A DNA stretch of 41,041 bases from Glomus cerebriforme. Taxonomy: Eukaryota; Glomeromycota; Glomeromycetes; Glomerales; Glomeraceae. The position numbers and the translations under genes are program-made. How positions within the stretch are numbered: the first letter of the stretch is position 1; the number at the start of each line of letters is the position of its first letter. The DNA is taken from NCBI GenBank assembly GCA_003550305.1, contig QKYT01000080.1, positions 14,179 through 55,219 of the forward strand. The letters are read 5' to 3'. This document shows positions 22,150-32,499 of this stretch, piece after piece. The notes under the pieces were generated by a model that was not told the origin of the DNA, made no database searches, and was given only the letters and a program-made list of their open reading frames with translations.

Positions 22150-25100
22150 ATTATATCCAAATAATCAAAATAATACTGCTTTTTATTTTCTTACAATTTC
22201 AATATATTTTCTTCAATTAATACATTAATTGGTCCAATATGATAAACAGTATTAGAAGCAAGATAATGATTATAATTTTCACTAGTTAAATCACTGATGG
22301 ATTGGAATATAAATATATAAAGATATATAAAAAATATCATTCAAATTTATTATCACCTCTTCAGTATAATAATGATGATCATAAGCCTCAAAGTAAACTG
22401 CAACAACCCTTTCCATGTATATCTAATCATCATATATAGCAAATACATAATCTCCTTTAATTAATAGAAATTCTTTTGAGATATTTGCATTTTCAATATT
22501 CAGAATTTTTAGAAAATAAAATTAAAATAAATTAGTAATTATAAAATTATTAAAAATTATATAAATAAAAATATATTTATTTTTGAATAGAAGGTTTTTA
22601 TGCTTTCTTTTTAATTGAAATTTTCTTTTTTTTTATTTGTGTATCATATTCTTCAGCATGAAGCTGAGCTAAAGTAATTGATACATTTCTATGATTTTTC
22701 TTTTATCACTTTTTATGTTGAGTAATAAATTGTTGCTCTGGATTTTCATTTTTAATAAAATAGGCAATGAAATGGCTAGTTTTATTTGGCTGAATGGTGG
22801 TTGCTAAATTATTGGATCTTGAAAAAACATCTTGAATTTTCATTCAAGTAGCTTTGAAGTATAAGCATCATGTCTTTGTCTTTGCTATAATAGAATTTCA
22901 AAATCCAGGCTATTTTCTGATTCATATTAAAATCCAGAATTAACTGCAAATAATATAAAATTTATTTATTAAATTATTAAAAAATAATGTATAAATATTT
23001 AAACATTGTGACTTACTGCTATCTTTATTATATAAAACAGATAAATCTTCAGAAACTTGATCAAGCTTAGTTAGCTATAAGTATTCTTTTTGAAATAAAT
23101 TTAATAAATTTTCTGTATTATATTCCTCTGTTGATATGCATTTCATTTCATGAGAAGCTTTCATCAATTCTGTAGAAATATCCATCTCATCTTATTCATC
23201 ATTTTCATTCTAATTTTTTCTATTAAATATTGAAACTTTTTTTTCATGAGCATCAATTAATATTTGTGAAAAATTCTGTTTAAGAGAAATATCTGCAGAT
23301 TAACCATTTTAAGAAATTCAGCATGTTCATGAACTAAATGATGTGAATGCTTTACTGTTTGTAAAATTTCTTCATCTGTTAGCCAAAGTTTTAATACTGC
23401 TAATGTTAGTTCTTCTATATTTCCAGAATTGTAATCAAAATGATAACCTATAAAAATATTAAATAAAATTTTTATTACATGATTTTATTGATCAAATGTG
23501 ATAATAATTTATTTTAATTTAAGTAATATTATCTTGACAGACAGTTTTTTCTTGATTAAAAAATAATTTTTTTGATCTTAAAGCTTTAGTATATTGTGAT
23601 ATTTTAGAAAGCATTTGAATTAAATCCGTAAAATTAAAATCTGGATTTAATTAACGTGCAATACCAAAAAAGTGTTCAACAGGCTTAGATCTATAAAACC
23701 AGGGCAGGAATGGTATTTGTGGATAATATTCATAGTAAGCTTTAACTAGTAAAACAAGTGATTCACAGAGAGAAGTAAAAATAGCAAATATTTGATTTGC
23801 TAAAAAGTTTTGCCATAATAAAATAAAGGCTAAATATTTTTAAGAAAGGAACTCTATATGCATATGCCATAGTTGAATGAAAAAATAGCTCATCATGACC
23901 ATTCTAATTTGTTTAAGTAATGCAATATCTCTGTTTAAATAATTATCAATTATTTCACCTTTTAAAATAAAAAAATATTTAGTATTATACCATCATTATT
24001 AAAATTATATATATAATTAAACTCTCAATATTTACCTAATATAAAAATATAAACTGCAAATCCTTCCATTCCAGTTTTAACTTGATAATCAGATGTTAAA
24101 CATTGGTAAAAATTTAAAGAACAAAAAGTTCTATAAGCTGCTGCATCATCTTGATGATCTAAATTAATAATATCATTTTTATATAAAATAGAACTGTACT
24201 AATTAATAAGTTGTAAAAAATAGTCAAATCAGATTGAGAAATTGCCAAAAGTTAATAATCATGCTTCAGTCATTATAGCATTCCTTGCTGTTTTTTTAGT
24301 ATGCTTGGGATCTTAGACACATATTACTGGACTAACATCATCAAGTACATGAAAAGTTAATTTTTAGTTGAGGTACTACGACTGATAACTTTTCACTTAT
24401 TTGAATATTTAAAATAGATTGCTGTGCTTAATATTCTGTTATAACATCATCAGAATTTAAGGAAAGTATATGGAGATTGAGTTGTGGTACAATATTTATA
24501 ATTAGTCATTTATGTAATTGTAATATTGAATCTGCTTCTTTATTTGGAAGTAATACAATAATTATTGGCAAAAATGCTAGTAATAGTATCTTTATAATAT
24601 GCAAATATAAATAATTAATGAATTAATAATTTCAAAAAGTACTACAATAAATACAAAATATATATAATATACTTGTAAAATATATGTGCGAACATTTTTT
24701 GCAATTCTATTTTCTGATTTAATTTTATTAATAATATTTGGAATATCATTATATACATTAATTATTATTTTTTCTCTTAATAATACTGATCCAATAATGC
24801 AACTGAAATTAGGAGAGTATCGCAATCATGATTTAAGTTTTGTATTATTAGTCATAGTACAAATTGATCCATTATAATTGATGGTATATATCAATTAATT
24901 TTTTAACATGAATTATATTTTCATAATATAATTCTGGATTAGTTAAATAATCTTCATCATTTCTTCTCAATTGCCTATAAATAATTAAATAAATTATGAT
25001 AAATTAGTAAAAAAAATTAAAATCTATAATGCAATTTTAATTATATCTAATTGACTGAATTGTTTGATCTTCATAATTTTGCCAAAATAAATCTAAAGTC

Positions 25101-26160
25101 CTTGGACTAATTTCTCCCAATATAGTTAAAAAAACTGGTAAATTTATCACTATATTTCAAGTTTCTTTTTGATTTATTTTTCATCTTTCGCTCAATTGCA
25201 TTACCTATAACTTCACAAAGATCAGTAAATACTGGTGCATCATTAAAGGTACCTTTTAAAGTCTTATCAGCAAGAACAATCCATGGATTGTCAGATTAAT
25301 TTTCAGAGTAGATTCCAAATATCACGAAAGTCATAATTTTGAAGATATCTTTTTAATGGATTTTCTTCCTAATAATGTTTTGGAGTAAATTTTATGTTGC
25401 TGGATAATAGTAAAGAACGAGTAATTTTGTTGCATAGAATTTAGTTATATCAAATAAAAGAGCATTCAGTATATACATTATTGTATTCAGTAATTCCAAT
25501 GCAAGTTTTTGTACACATTGCATTACCTTCAATTTATTTTTTAATAAAAAAATAAATTAAATTGATTTTTTTAATTAATATAATAAATTAGCAGTTAAAC
25601 TTAAAGAAACTTACTTGATTAATCAATTTGCCAAAAAGATTCTGCAAAAAGTTGACAATTTAATTTTCTTTTTTGTTTAGAATCTAATGAATTTCTGTAA
25701 AAATGAATTAGGAAAAAGTTTCCTAATAACAACTTCAATATGATGACATCCACCAAATTGTATAGAAGTTTGTTTAATATATTTAGATATTTTTTCAGAC
25801 TAAAGACTAATACAAATAATCTTGCTTTTAGAATTTCTTAAATTATTTAGTATTTTATCAATATTAATATTTATGAATTCTTGATATTCATTATTTTCAT
25901 TTATTTCATCAACTTGTTTAGATCATCATTATCCATATACATCAGAATCATATTCTTCTTCAATTTGTTCAATTTGTTTATTTTTTTTGGTTTAAACCAA
26001 TTATAGATAGTTCTTTGTCTCTCATTTGCTTTACATTCAAAACCTTAAACATGACGATCAAGATAATCTTCTTCCCATTTACGATTAAATTTAATTTTTT
26101 TATCACAAATACATACAACCTTTTTTGGATGTATAACTGAATATAAGCAACATGTTTATG
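22150..26160 (-). pseudogene. Decayed P-like transposase gene with N-terminal zinc finger
   Basis: Reading leftwards, one coding layout with several introns can be followed. A Cys/His cluster CICDKKIKFNRKWEEDY...RH...C comes first (about 26030-26130), then NWFKP. Next are VLADKTLKGTFNDAPVFTDL (about 25235), LNLHILSLNSDDVITEY (about 24440), DPKHTKKTARNAIM (about 24290), DHQDDAAAYRTFCSLNFYQC, the donor/acceptor pair near 24000/23963, FLPWFYRSKPVEHFFGIAR (about 23680) and LTLAVLKLWLTDEEILQTV (about 23380). The pair DPxHxxKxxRN and E-H-F-F-G-x-x-R resembles P-element/THAP9 transposases. Several in-frame stops (TAA, TGA, TAG) and a frameshift near 24350 show it is dead. Family assignment is by motif likeness only. 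Confidence 0.6.
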
Positions 26161-26438
26161 TTTTGAAAGTCTTTCAAAACTTGTTCAACTTGATATTTTA
26201 GGATAATAAAAATTTCTTTGAAATATATTAATATTCTAGAAAAAAAAAAAATTTTTTGAACAATTATGCAAGATTTATCTGTAATATATCTTGCATAAAA
26301 TGCAGATTAACAGGTTATAATACATTTGATTTAATTTATATGTATTAGCATAATAAATATAAATCACTATGATTTTATTTTATTTAATTTATTTATTTTA
26401 TTGTGACAGTATAATAAATATAGATTTTATTTTTATCT

Positions 26439-27782
26439 TAGAGATGCGATCCGTAATCTGCAAATCCAGATCATCCGTTCATCCATCCAGATTAAACGGA
26501 TAGACAGATTTTAATCNNNNNNNNNNNNNNNNNNNNNNNNNNNNNNNNNNNNNNNNNNNNNNNNNNNNNNNNNNNNNNNNNNNNNNNNNNNNNNNNNNNN
26601 NNNNNNNNNNNNNNNNNNNNNNNNNNNNNNNNNNNNNNNNNNNNNNNNNNNNNNNNNNNNNNNNNNNNNNNNNNNNNNNNNNNNNNNNNNNNNNNNNNNN
26701 NNNNNNNNNNNNNNNNNNNNNNNNNNNNNNNNNNNNNNNNNNNNNNNNNNNNNNNNNNNNNNNNNNNNNNNNNNNNNNNNNNNNNNNNNNNNNNNNNNNN
26801 NNNNNNNNNNNNNNNNNNNNNNNNNNNNNNNNNNNNNNNNNNNNNNNNNNNNNNNNNNNNNNNNNNNNNNNNNNNNNNNNNNNNNNNNNNNNNNNNNNNN
26901 NNNNNNNNNNNNNNNNNNNNNNNNNNNNNNNNNNNNNNNNNNNNNNNNNNNNNNNNNNNNNNNNNNNNNNNNNNNNNNNNNNNNNNNNNNNNNNNNNNNN
27001 NNNNNNNNNNNNNNNNNNNNNNNNNNNNNNNNNNNNNNNNNNNNNNNNNNNNNNNNNNNNNNNNNNNNNNNNNNNNNNNNNNNNNNNNNNNNNNNNNNNN
27101 NNNNNNNNNNNNNNNNNNNNNNNNNNNNNNNNNNNNNNNNNNNNNNNNNNNNNNNNNNNNNNNNNNNNNNNNNNNNNNNNNNNNNNNNNCGTCCCTAAAG
27201 AAAAAAAAGAAAGGGAATGTTAGTAATATTCCTAATTCAAAAAAATCCCTATCCCTTCCCATTCTACTTACTATTCGACCTAGCTATTCCAAGTCCAGTA
27301 TCCAAGAAACTGCATCCCTAAAAGAAAAAAAATAAAGAAAGGGAACATTAATAACGTTCCCAAATCAAAAAAAAAAAGAATCCCGTTTTCCCCCTCCCTC
27401 AACTTACTCAATTCCGGTTTCAGTTCGAAGTTCAAAGACCGTTCTAAAGAAAAAGGATAAGGAATGTTAGTAGCGTTCCAAAAATAAATAAAAAGTAAAC
27501 AAAAAAGAAATCACTTACATTTCCAGTATTCCAGAAGTCTAGCCATCCGGGAGTTGTACCTAAAAAAAAAAATAAATTACTATTTTATAGAAGTTAAACT
27601 GTGTTGAAGTAAAAAAAAAAAAAAAAAAATGTGTAAATAATAATATATATAATAAACGGATTCCGGATTCAATCCGGATGGATTGGCAAATTTTTGAATC
27701 CAATCTGACGGATTATCAGATCGGATTTGATCCGCTTTTATCAGATCGCGGATTGGAAAATTCCATCCGGATCACATCTCTA
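26439..27782. mobile_element. hAT-like non-autonomous element carrying array B
   Basis: The left end TAGAGATGCGATCC and complemented right end TAGAGATGTGATCC match at 13 of 14 positions and fit the hAT pattern YARNG. TTTTATCT is duplicated perfectly at 26431-26438 and 27783-27790. Subterminal DNA is full of GGAT/ATCC motifs (TCCGGATTCAATCCGGAT). The middle is 673 unknown bases (26517-27189), followed by intron-shaped units. It sits inside the 6.3-kb P-like element and is therefore younger. Confidence 0.88.
27190..27575 (-). repeat. Intron-shaped tandem array B (minus strand)
   Basis: Read on the minus strand, three or more diverged units are visible. Each has an exon-like segment ending GGAAAT, GGAATTGA or CGAATA, a donor GTAAGTG/GTAAGTTG/GTAAGTAG, a branch-like TACTAAC or TATTAAT, and an acceptor TTTAG. 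One segment contains ACTGGACTTGGAAT, shared with arrays A and C. The branch motif lies between complementary arms (GGAAC/GTTCC types). The array runs into the assembly gap, which probably hides more units. Confidence 0.7.
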
Positions 27783-28143
27783 TTTTATCTGTTATTTAAT
27801 TTATATATAATAGTACTTTATTTTTATTTATTTATATATAATAATAATAAATAAATATAGATCAGCCAAAAATACTTAAATAAGTATTATAAATTCATTA
27901 TTTAAAATCTAATTTTATTTATATATAAATATATAGATTAGCCAAATTAGTATTAAAAATACGCAAATCTAACCCTTTACTTTTAAAAAAAATACTAAAA
28001 ATATGCATTGTGAATATCTGACTTTAACTAAAAAAAACTAAAATAATATACAAATCAAAACCTAGCTTCAATATTTTCCTCTATTATAATTACATGTTTA
28101 TTGATCCTATCCCTATATATATATTTCAGGATCCTATTAGCAT

Positions 28144-29110
28144 AACAAAAAACTAAAAACCAGACATTAGTAAAAAAAGTTAAAGAATTACAATTTCAAA
28201 TGGCTTAACAAGTGCAAGTATCTGCCTTGCAAACTGTTGAACTGGTTAGACAGCCAAAAGATCCACCATCTTTATTAAAAACAGAAGAAGGTATAAAAAA
28301 TTATTATGTAGTTAAATATTTAAAAGAAATAGGTATACTTAATAAGGAAGATTTAGACTCTGATTATTCTGTAAAACCTTTTCAAAAATCTTGTCCATAG
28401 CGAAACAATAACTCTGCTAGATTTGATAGGATTAAAGAAGGATTTGATAAAACTCATGATGCAGTAAATTAATTAACAAACCAATTTCAGAAACTAAATA
28501 TATGTAGATGTGATATTTGTAAAAAAACTGGTCATAGTAAAGGCAATAATTCCAATAGACAGATAGTACAATCTAATTTTAATCGATCTTATTTTAAGTC
28601 TCTTACACTTATAAATTTTCAAAACATAACTTCAAATTCTAATGAAGATAATAGTAGTAGTTATGATGAAGAAAATAATAGATGGATTGGGTATGATCAA
28701 TTGGTAAAAAAAAACAGGTACTAGTAAATGACAAGTTGCTTCTAGAATCTAGTCAACCTGAAATATATGATAAGATATTGTCAAAACTTTCACTGTTAAT
28801 ATGTAAAATGTGTCTATCTCAAAAAGCTTAGAAGGAAAAATCAAAAAAAGATGAGTGGTTTTCGTCCTTATAATACTTAAATACTAGTATAAATGATTTA
28901 CCAATTTCTGAATCTTTTTTAGATAACAGAAGTGAATTTGATAAATTTAATTTAGCTACTGCTAAAATGCTTGAATGGAAAGTTAATAAGCCTTCCAAAT
29001 TCGCTGTAAAAGGTAATTCTGAATATATTTCTGAAGTACTAGAATAGTATACGAATGTAACAGTTACTCTAAAAAATATTAAAGAAAAACCCAATCATCA
29101 TTATTATTAA
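28144..29110 (+). pseudogene. Gag-like retroelement gene, 3' part with zinc-knuckle remnant
   Basis: This continues the frame broken at 21819. A coiled-coil stretch (LVKKVKELQFQMA) is followed by QTVELVRQPKDPPSLLKTEE, FDRIKEGFDKTHDAVN and CDICKKTGHSKGNN at about 28515, a CCHC zinc knuckle whose last Cys has become Asn. After a Ser/Asn/Asp-rich tail a frameshift occurs near 28710, and another frame carries FDKFNLATAKMLEWKVNKPS to about 29100. Stops again sit mainly at positions suggesting lost CAA/CAG codons. Confidence 0.6.
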
Positions 29111-29890
29111 AAATTATGCTTGTATTGATAATAGTGAGCCAAGACAATGCTATAGTTAAGTATAACAGAAATTCAAAAAAAGGTATTTCTAATCCAACTA
29201 AAAATCAGTTCTGCATAGAGGATCATAGAAAGATATACACTATTCCAACTTTTGGTAAGACATTAGAAATAAATGATCTATTAAAGAAGGAGTAGAACCA
29301 AGCATTCACCGATTCTTCTAACCTGACTGGTGAGAAGAACTTAAAAAAATTGCATAAACTGTATGAACTATAAGGATATGACAAATCGTATAAAAGAGCT
29401 TGAAAAGCATTATTTTTTAGCATTCATATCAATTAAATTTGGAAATTATAGGATACTATAATAATTTTCTTGACTGATATAAAAGGAAGTAGTTTACTTT
29501 TGTAAATACTCAAATAAGACTAAATAATTATTTAGAAATAAGAGTATAAACAGATGCTCTAATTTTTTCTATTTCAAAACCAGTTCTCTTATACAAATCC
29601 AAGACATCTTCAGAAAATTCAGTAGATGAAATAGAATCAGAGGTGCGAATAGTCTTGAACTTAGATTTCCTTCCTCCAGTCTTTTTTGTTTTATTATCTG
29701 AAATAAAATCCTTTTTTGAAGCTGGATCAGTAGATTTGCTAATTTTAGTATCATGTATTTTGTTTTCCAATACTGTGAAGACAGAATTGAATTTATTTTG
29801 AAAATCTCTTTCAGCTTGACACTTCTTATTCTGTTTATCTATAACATTTATGCTTGGAGCAACTGTTAAATCATTTCATTAAACCTTATT
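29111..29890. other. Coding remnants of unknown origin
   Basis: The plus strand keeps a partly open frame at about 29160-29400 (KNQFCIEDHRKIYTIPTFGK, SNLTGEKNLKKLHKLYEL) with several stops. The minus strand has an 80-codon open stretch at 29770-29528 (KKTGGRKSKFKTIRTSD, VLDLYKRTGFEIEKIRAS), preceded by coding-like text up to 29870. Neither is recognised. Both look like decayed pieces of transposon-associated genes. Confidence 0.35.
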
Positions 29891-30130
29891 AAACTCTTGT
29901 CCTTTCCAAATTTGATATAAGTAACTATTTAATATATTATATTTTTTACTTAGTTAAGCTAAAAGTTTAGACTTTATATCATAATATTTCATAATATTTT
30001 TGTAATTTGCAGAAGATAAATAACTAGTCCTGAAACTAATATGTGTTTTAAGCTGGGACGTAATTATATTAGTAGCTAATTACTAGAGATTTTTTTTTAC
30101 TATAAATATAAATAAAAAATGTATAAAAGA

Positions 30131-30315
30131 TATTGATACTATACTAATATTAATATTATGCTAGTATCAGTAATATGATAGTATCAGTACTATGCTAATA
30201 TCAGTAATATTGTAGTATTGATAGTATCAGTAGTAGTATCAGTCAGTATTATGCTAGTATCGGTAATATTGTAGTATTAGTAGTATTAGTAATATGCTAG
30301 TATCACTAGTATTCA
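30131..30315. repeat. Degenerate minisatellite of AGTATCAGTAATAT-like units
   Basis: About a dozen imperfect copies of a 13-18-bp unit (variants of GCTAGTATCAGTAATAT and GTAGTATTAGTA) run in tandem. It is simple slippage-prone sequence with no coding potential. Confidence 0.75.
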
Positions 30316-30725
30316 TAAAAAATAAAGTGCTTTCAGAATCATGCAGTTTCAAAAATTTTGCTTAATTTTTTTAGTATACTAATGACTAAACTGAAAAAAA
30401 AATATGTCTAATATGCATATCTTAAGAAAATATTAAGGATAAAGGAGCAGTTAGATTCACTAATCTCCAGATTATCGGCTTAGTAACATACATCTGTAAA
30501 TCAGAACTTGAGAAAGCATCACTGGTCAAAAACTGATTTATCTTACAGATATCTTAAGATATTTTATAAATATTAGATACCCAAAATGCAGAAAATCTGC
30601 TATATATCGGGTACCCAATATGTATACTATAGAATTAAAAAATACAATTTATTAATTATCTCGCTATCCAGTGATCATAAAAAGATAAAATATAGCTCAT
30701 TCAATTCACCTCACTGGGACGTATC

Positions 30726-32154
30726 TAAGGTTACTTGCCAAAACTAGGAAGTTTCGGCAGAATGGTGTATGCAAAACTGCTGAAACTAGTTTCGCAAAAT
30801 CATCTGAAATGCTGAAACTGCCGAAACTGTTTTAGCATTTCGGTGTAGTATATCATATGATATACATATAGTTTTGGCATTTTGATAATCATTTGATAAT
30901 CATTTGATAAATAATTAATTATTAATATTTTTTTTTATATTTTTTTCTCTTTTTTTTAGGTTATTGGACTCCTTGGATGACTTGAATGTAAGTTGAAAGA
31001 AGGAGAGACTTTTTTTAATATTAAAGAAACGTTACTAACATTTCTTTCTCTATTTTTTTTTAGGTTACCGGACTTCTTGGACGAACTGGATTTGGAATGT
31101 AAGTTGAAAAGTGTGAATATTTTTTTTAATATTAAAAGAAACGTTACTAATGTTTCTTTCTCTATTTTTTTAGGTTACCAGATTCCTTGGGCGAACTGGA
31201 CTTGAAATGTAAGTTGAAAAGGGAGAATGTTTCTTTTAATATTAAAGAAACATTACTAACTTTTCTTTCTCTATTTTTTTTAGGTTACCGGATTCCTTGG
31301 GCAAACTGGACTTGAAATGTAAGTTGGAAAGGGGGAATGTTTCTTTTAATATTAAAAGAAACATTATTAACGTTTCTTTCTCTATTTTTTTAGGTTACTG
31401 GACTCCTTGGACGAACTGGTCTTGAAATATAAGTTGAAAAGGAGGAATGTTTTTTTTAATATTAAAAGAAACGTTACTAACATTTCTTTCTCTATTTTTT
31501 TTAGGTTATCGGATTCCTTGGGTAAACTGAACTTGGAATGTAAGTTGGAAAGGAGGAATGTTTTTTTTAATATTAAAGAAACATTACTAACTTTTCTTTT
31601 TCTATTTTTTTTAGGTTACCAGACTCTTTGGGCGAACTGGACTTGGAATGTAAGTTGGAAAGGAGGAATGTTTCTTTTAATATTAAAAGAAATATTACTA
31701 ACGTTTCTTTCTCTATTTTTTTTAGGTTACCGAACTTCTTAGGCAAAATAGACTTGGAATGTAAGTTGAAAAGAGGAGGAGAGTTTTTTAATATTAAAGA
31801 AATGTTACTAATGTTTCTTTTTTTATTTTTTTAGGTTGCAAACCTTCTCAGATAAACTAAACTCAGAGATGGAGTTTACTTCAAAGAAATGTAATCTTTT
31901 ATTATAATATTAAATAAACATGAAAATTACAATAAATTATTCAATTACATATAAATTTATTGAATTATACGGCGAAACTATGCCAAAACTCATATAAAAT
32001 ATTACTACTTGTTGTGCCAAAACTATGGATAAACTTATTATAAAGGTTTCGCAGTTTCGCAAGTTTTGGCAGTTTTGCAGTTTTGCAATTTTGACACTAT
32101 ATAAGAGTTTTGGCATTTCACGTTGGGCCAGATGGGTTTCGGCAAGCAACCTTA
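30726..32154 (+). mobile_element. hAT-like non-autonomous element carrying array C
   Basis: The left end TAAGGTTACTTGCCAAAAC and complemented right end TAAGGTTGCTTGCCGAAAC fit the hAT pattern YARNG. GACGTATC (30718-30725) and GACATATC (32155-32162) are an 8-bp duplication with one change. Both subterminal regions are crowded with GAAACTGC/GCAGTTTCGGCA motifs. The insertion splits the foldback element: the pre-insertion sequence (GACGTATCAAATGG) has an intact partner in the opposite arm (GACGTATTGAATGA), which confirms the boundaries. Confidence 0.9.
30950..31860 (+). repeat. Intron-shaped tandem array C (clearest copy)
   Basis: Nine direct units of 104-111 bp start at about 30960, 31064, 31174, 31285, 31394, 31505, 31616, 31726 and 31835. 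Each has a 35-nt segment (GTTACCGGACTTCTTGGACG then AACTGGACTTGGAAT), then GTAAGTTGAAAAGG, a T-rich stretch with TTTAATATTAAA, the motif GAAACGTTACTAACGTTTC or a variant, and CTCTATTTTTTTTAG. Donor, branch site and acceptor are close to the fungal optimum and are retained in nearly every unit. The 35-nt segment is open in all three frames. Open frames that run through the repeats arise from periodicity and are not evidence of a protein. Confidence 0.9.
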
Positions 32155-32499
32155 GACATATCAAATGGTACTAATTTCACATTTTTAGATGCGATAGATA
32201 TTGAGATATTGCATTTTTTGTTTATTTTTTTACTATTTATCAAATATCTTAGCATCTATCACACCTAGAAATGCGAAATTAGTATCATTCAATACGTCTC
32301 AGTGAGACAAATCGAATGAGCTATATTTTATCTTTTTATGATTACTGGATAGTGAGATAATTAATAAATTGTATTTTTTAATTCTATAGTATATATATAT
32401 ATTGGGTACCCGATGTATAGCAAATTTTCTGCATTTTGGATACCTGATATTTATAAGATATCTGTAAGATATCTGTAAGATAGCTCAGTTTTTAACCAG

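Larger units (their letters stand above)
21820..28135 (-). mobile_element. 6.3-kb DNA transposon with P-like transposase, inserted in the gag-like gene
   Basis: The terminal inverted repeats start AGGATTCCAAAATATATATG on the left and AGGATCCTGAAATATATATA on the complemented right; about 18 of the first 22 positions agree. The target duplication ATTAGCAT lies at 21812-21819 and 28136-28143. Deleting the element and one duplication joins the two gag halves in frame (MQKAIQNALA then a stop, QKTKNQ). It holds the decayed transposase gene listed separately, and a hAT-type element with an assembly gap at 26439-27782. An 8-bp duplication is made by P, hAT and KDZ families; the protein signatures favour a P-like relationship. 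Confidence 0.85.
30522..32499. mobile_element. Long-armed foldback element, split by a hAT-like insertion
   Basis: The left arm starts CTGGTCAAAAACTGA and the complemented right arm CTGGTTAAAAACTGA. The arms are similar for about 200 bp (shared GAATTAAAAAATACAATTTA and AAGATAAAATATAGCTCATT). The right side folds further: 32163-32200 pairs with 32255-32290. Without the insert at 30726-32154 the element is about 540 bp, almost all palindromic. The CTGGT-type end suggests a Tc1/mariner-like MITE, but the TA duplication is unclear. It is distantly similar to the MITE at 38495-38813 (GATTACTGGAT region). Confidence 0.7.

Noticed and set aside
26492..27262. 256-codon open frame across the gap on the minus strand
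   Set aside because: Almost all codons are unknown bases; the flanking real sequence is transposon subterminal DNA and intron-shaped repeats.
19254..29110. Complete LTR retrotransposon
   Set aside because: No LTR pair, primer-binding site, reverse transcriptase or integrase was recognised; only the gag-like part is supported.
31407..31834. Open frames of 68-111 codons through array C
   Set aside because: They arise because the 110-bp period and biased composition leave frames open; they read through the splice-like signals and show no protein family.
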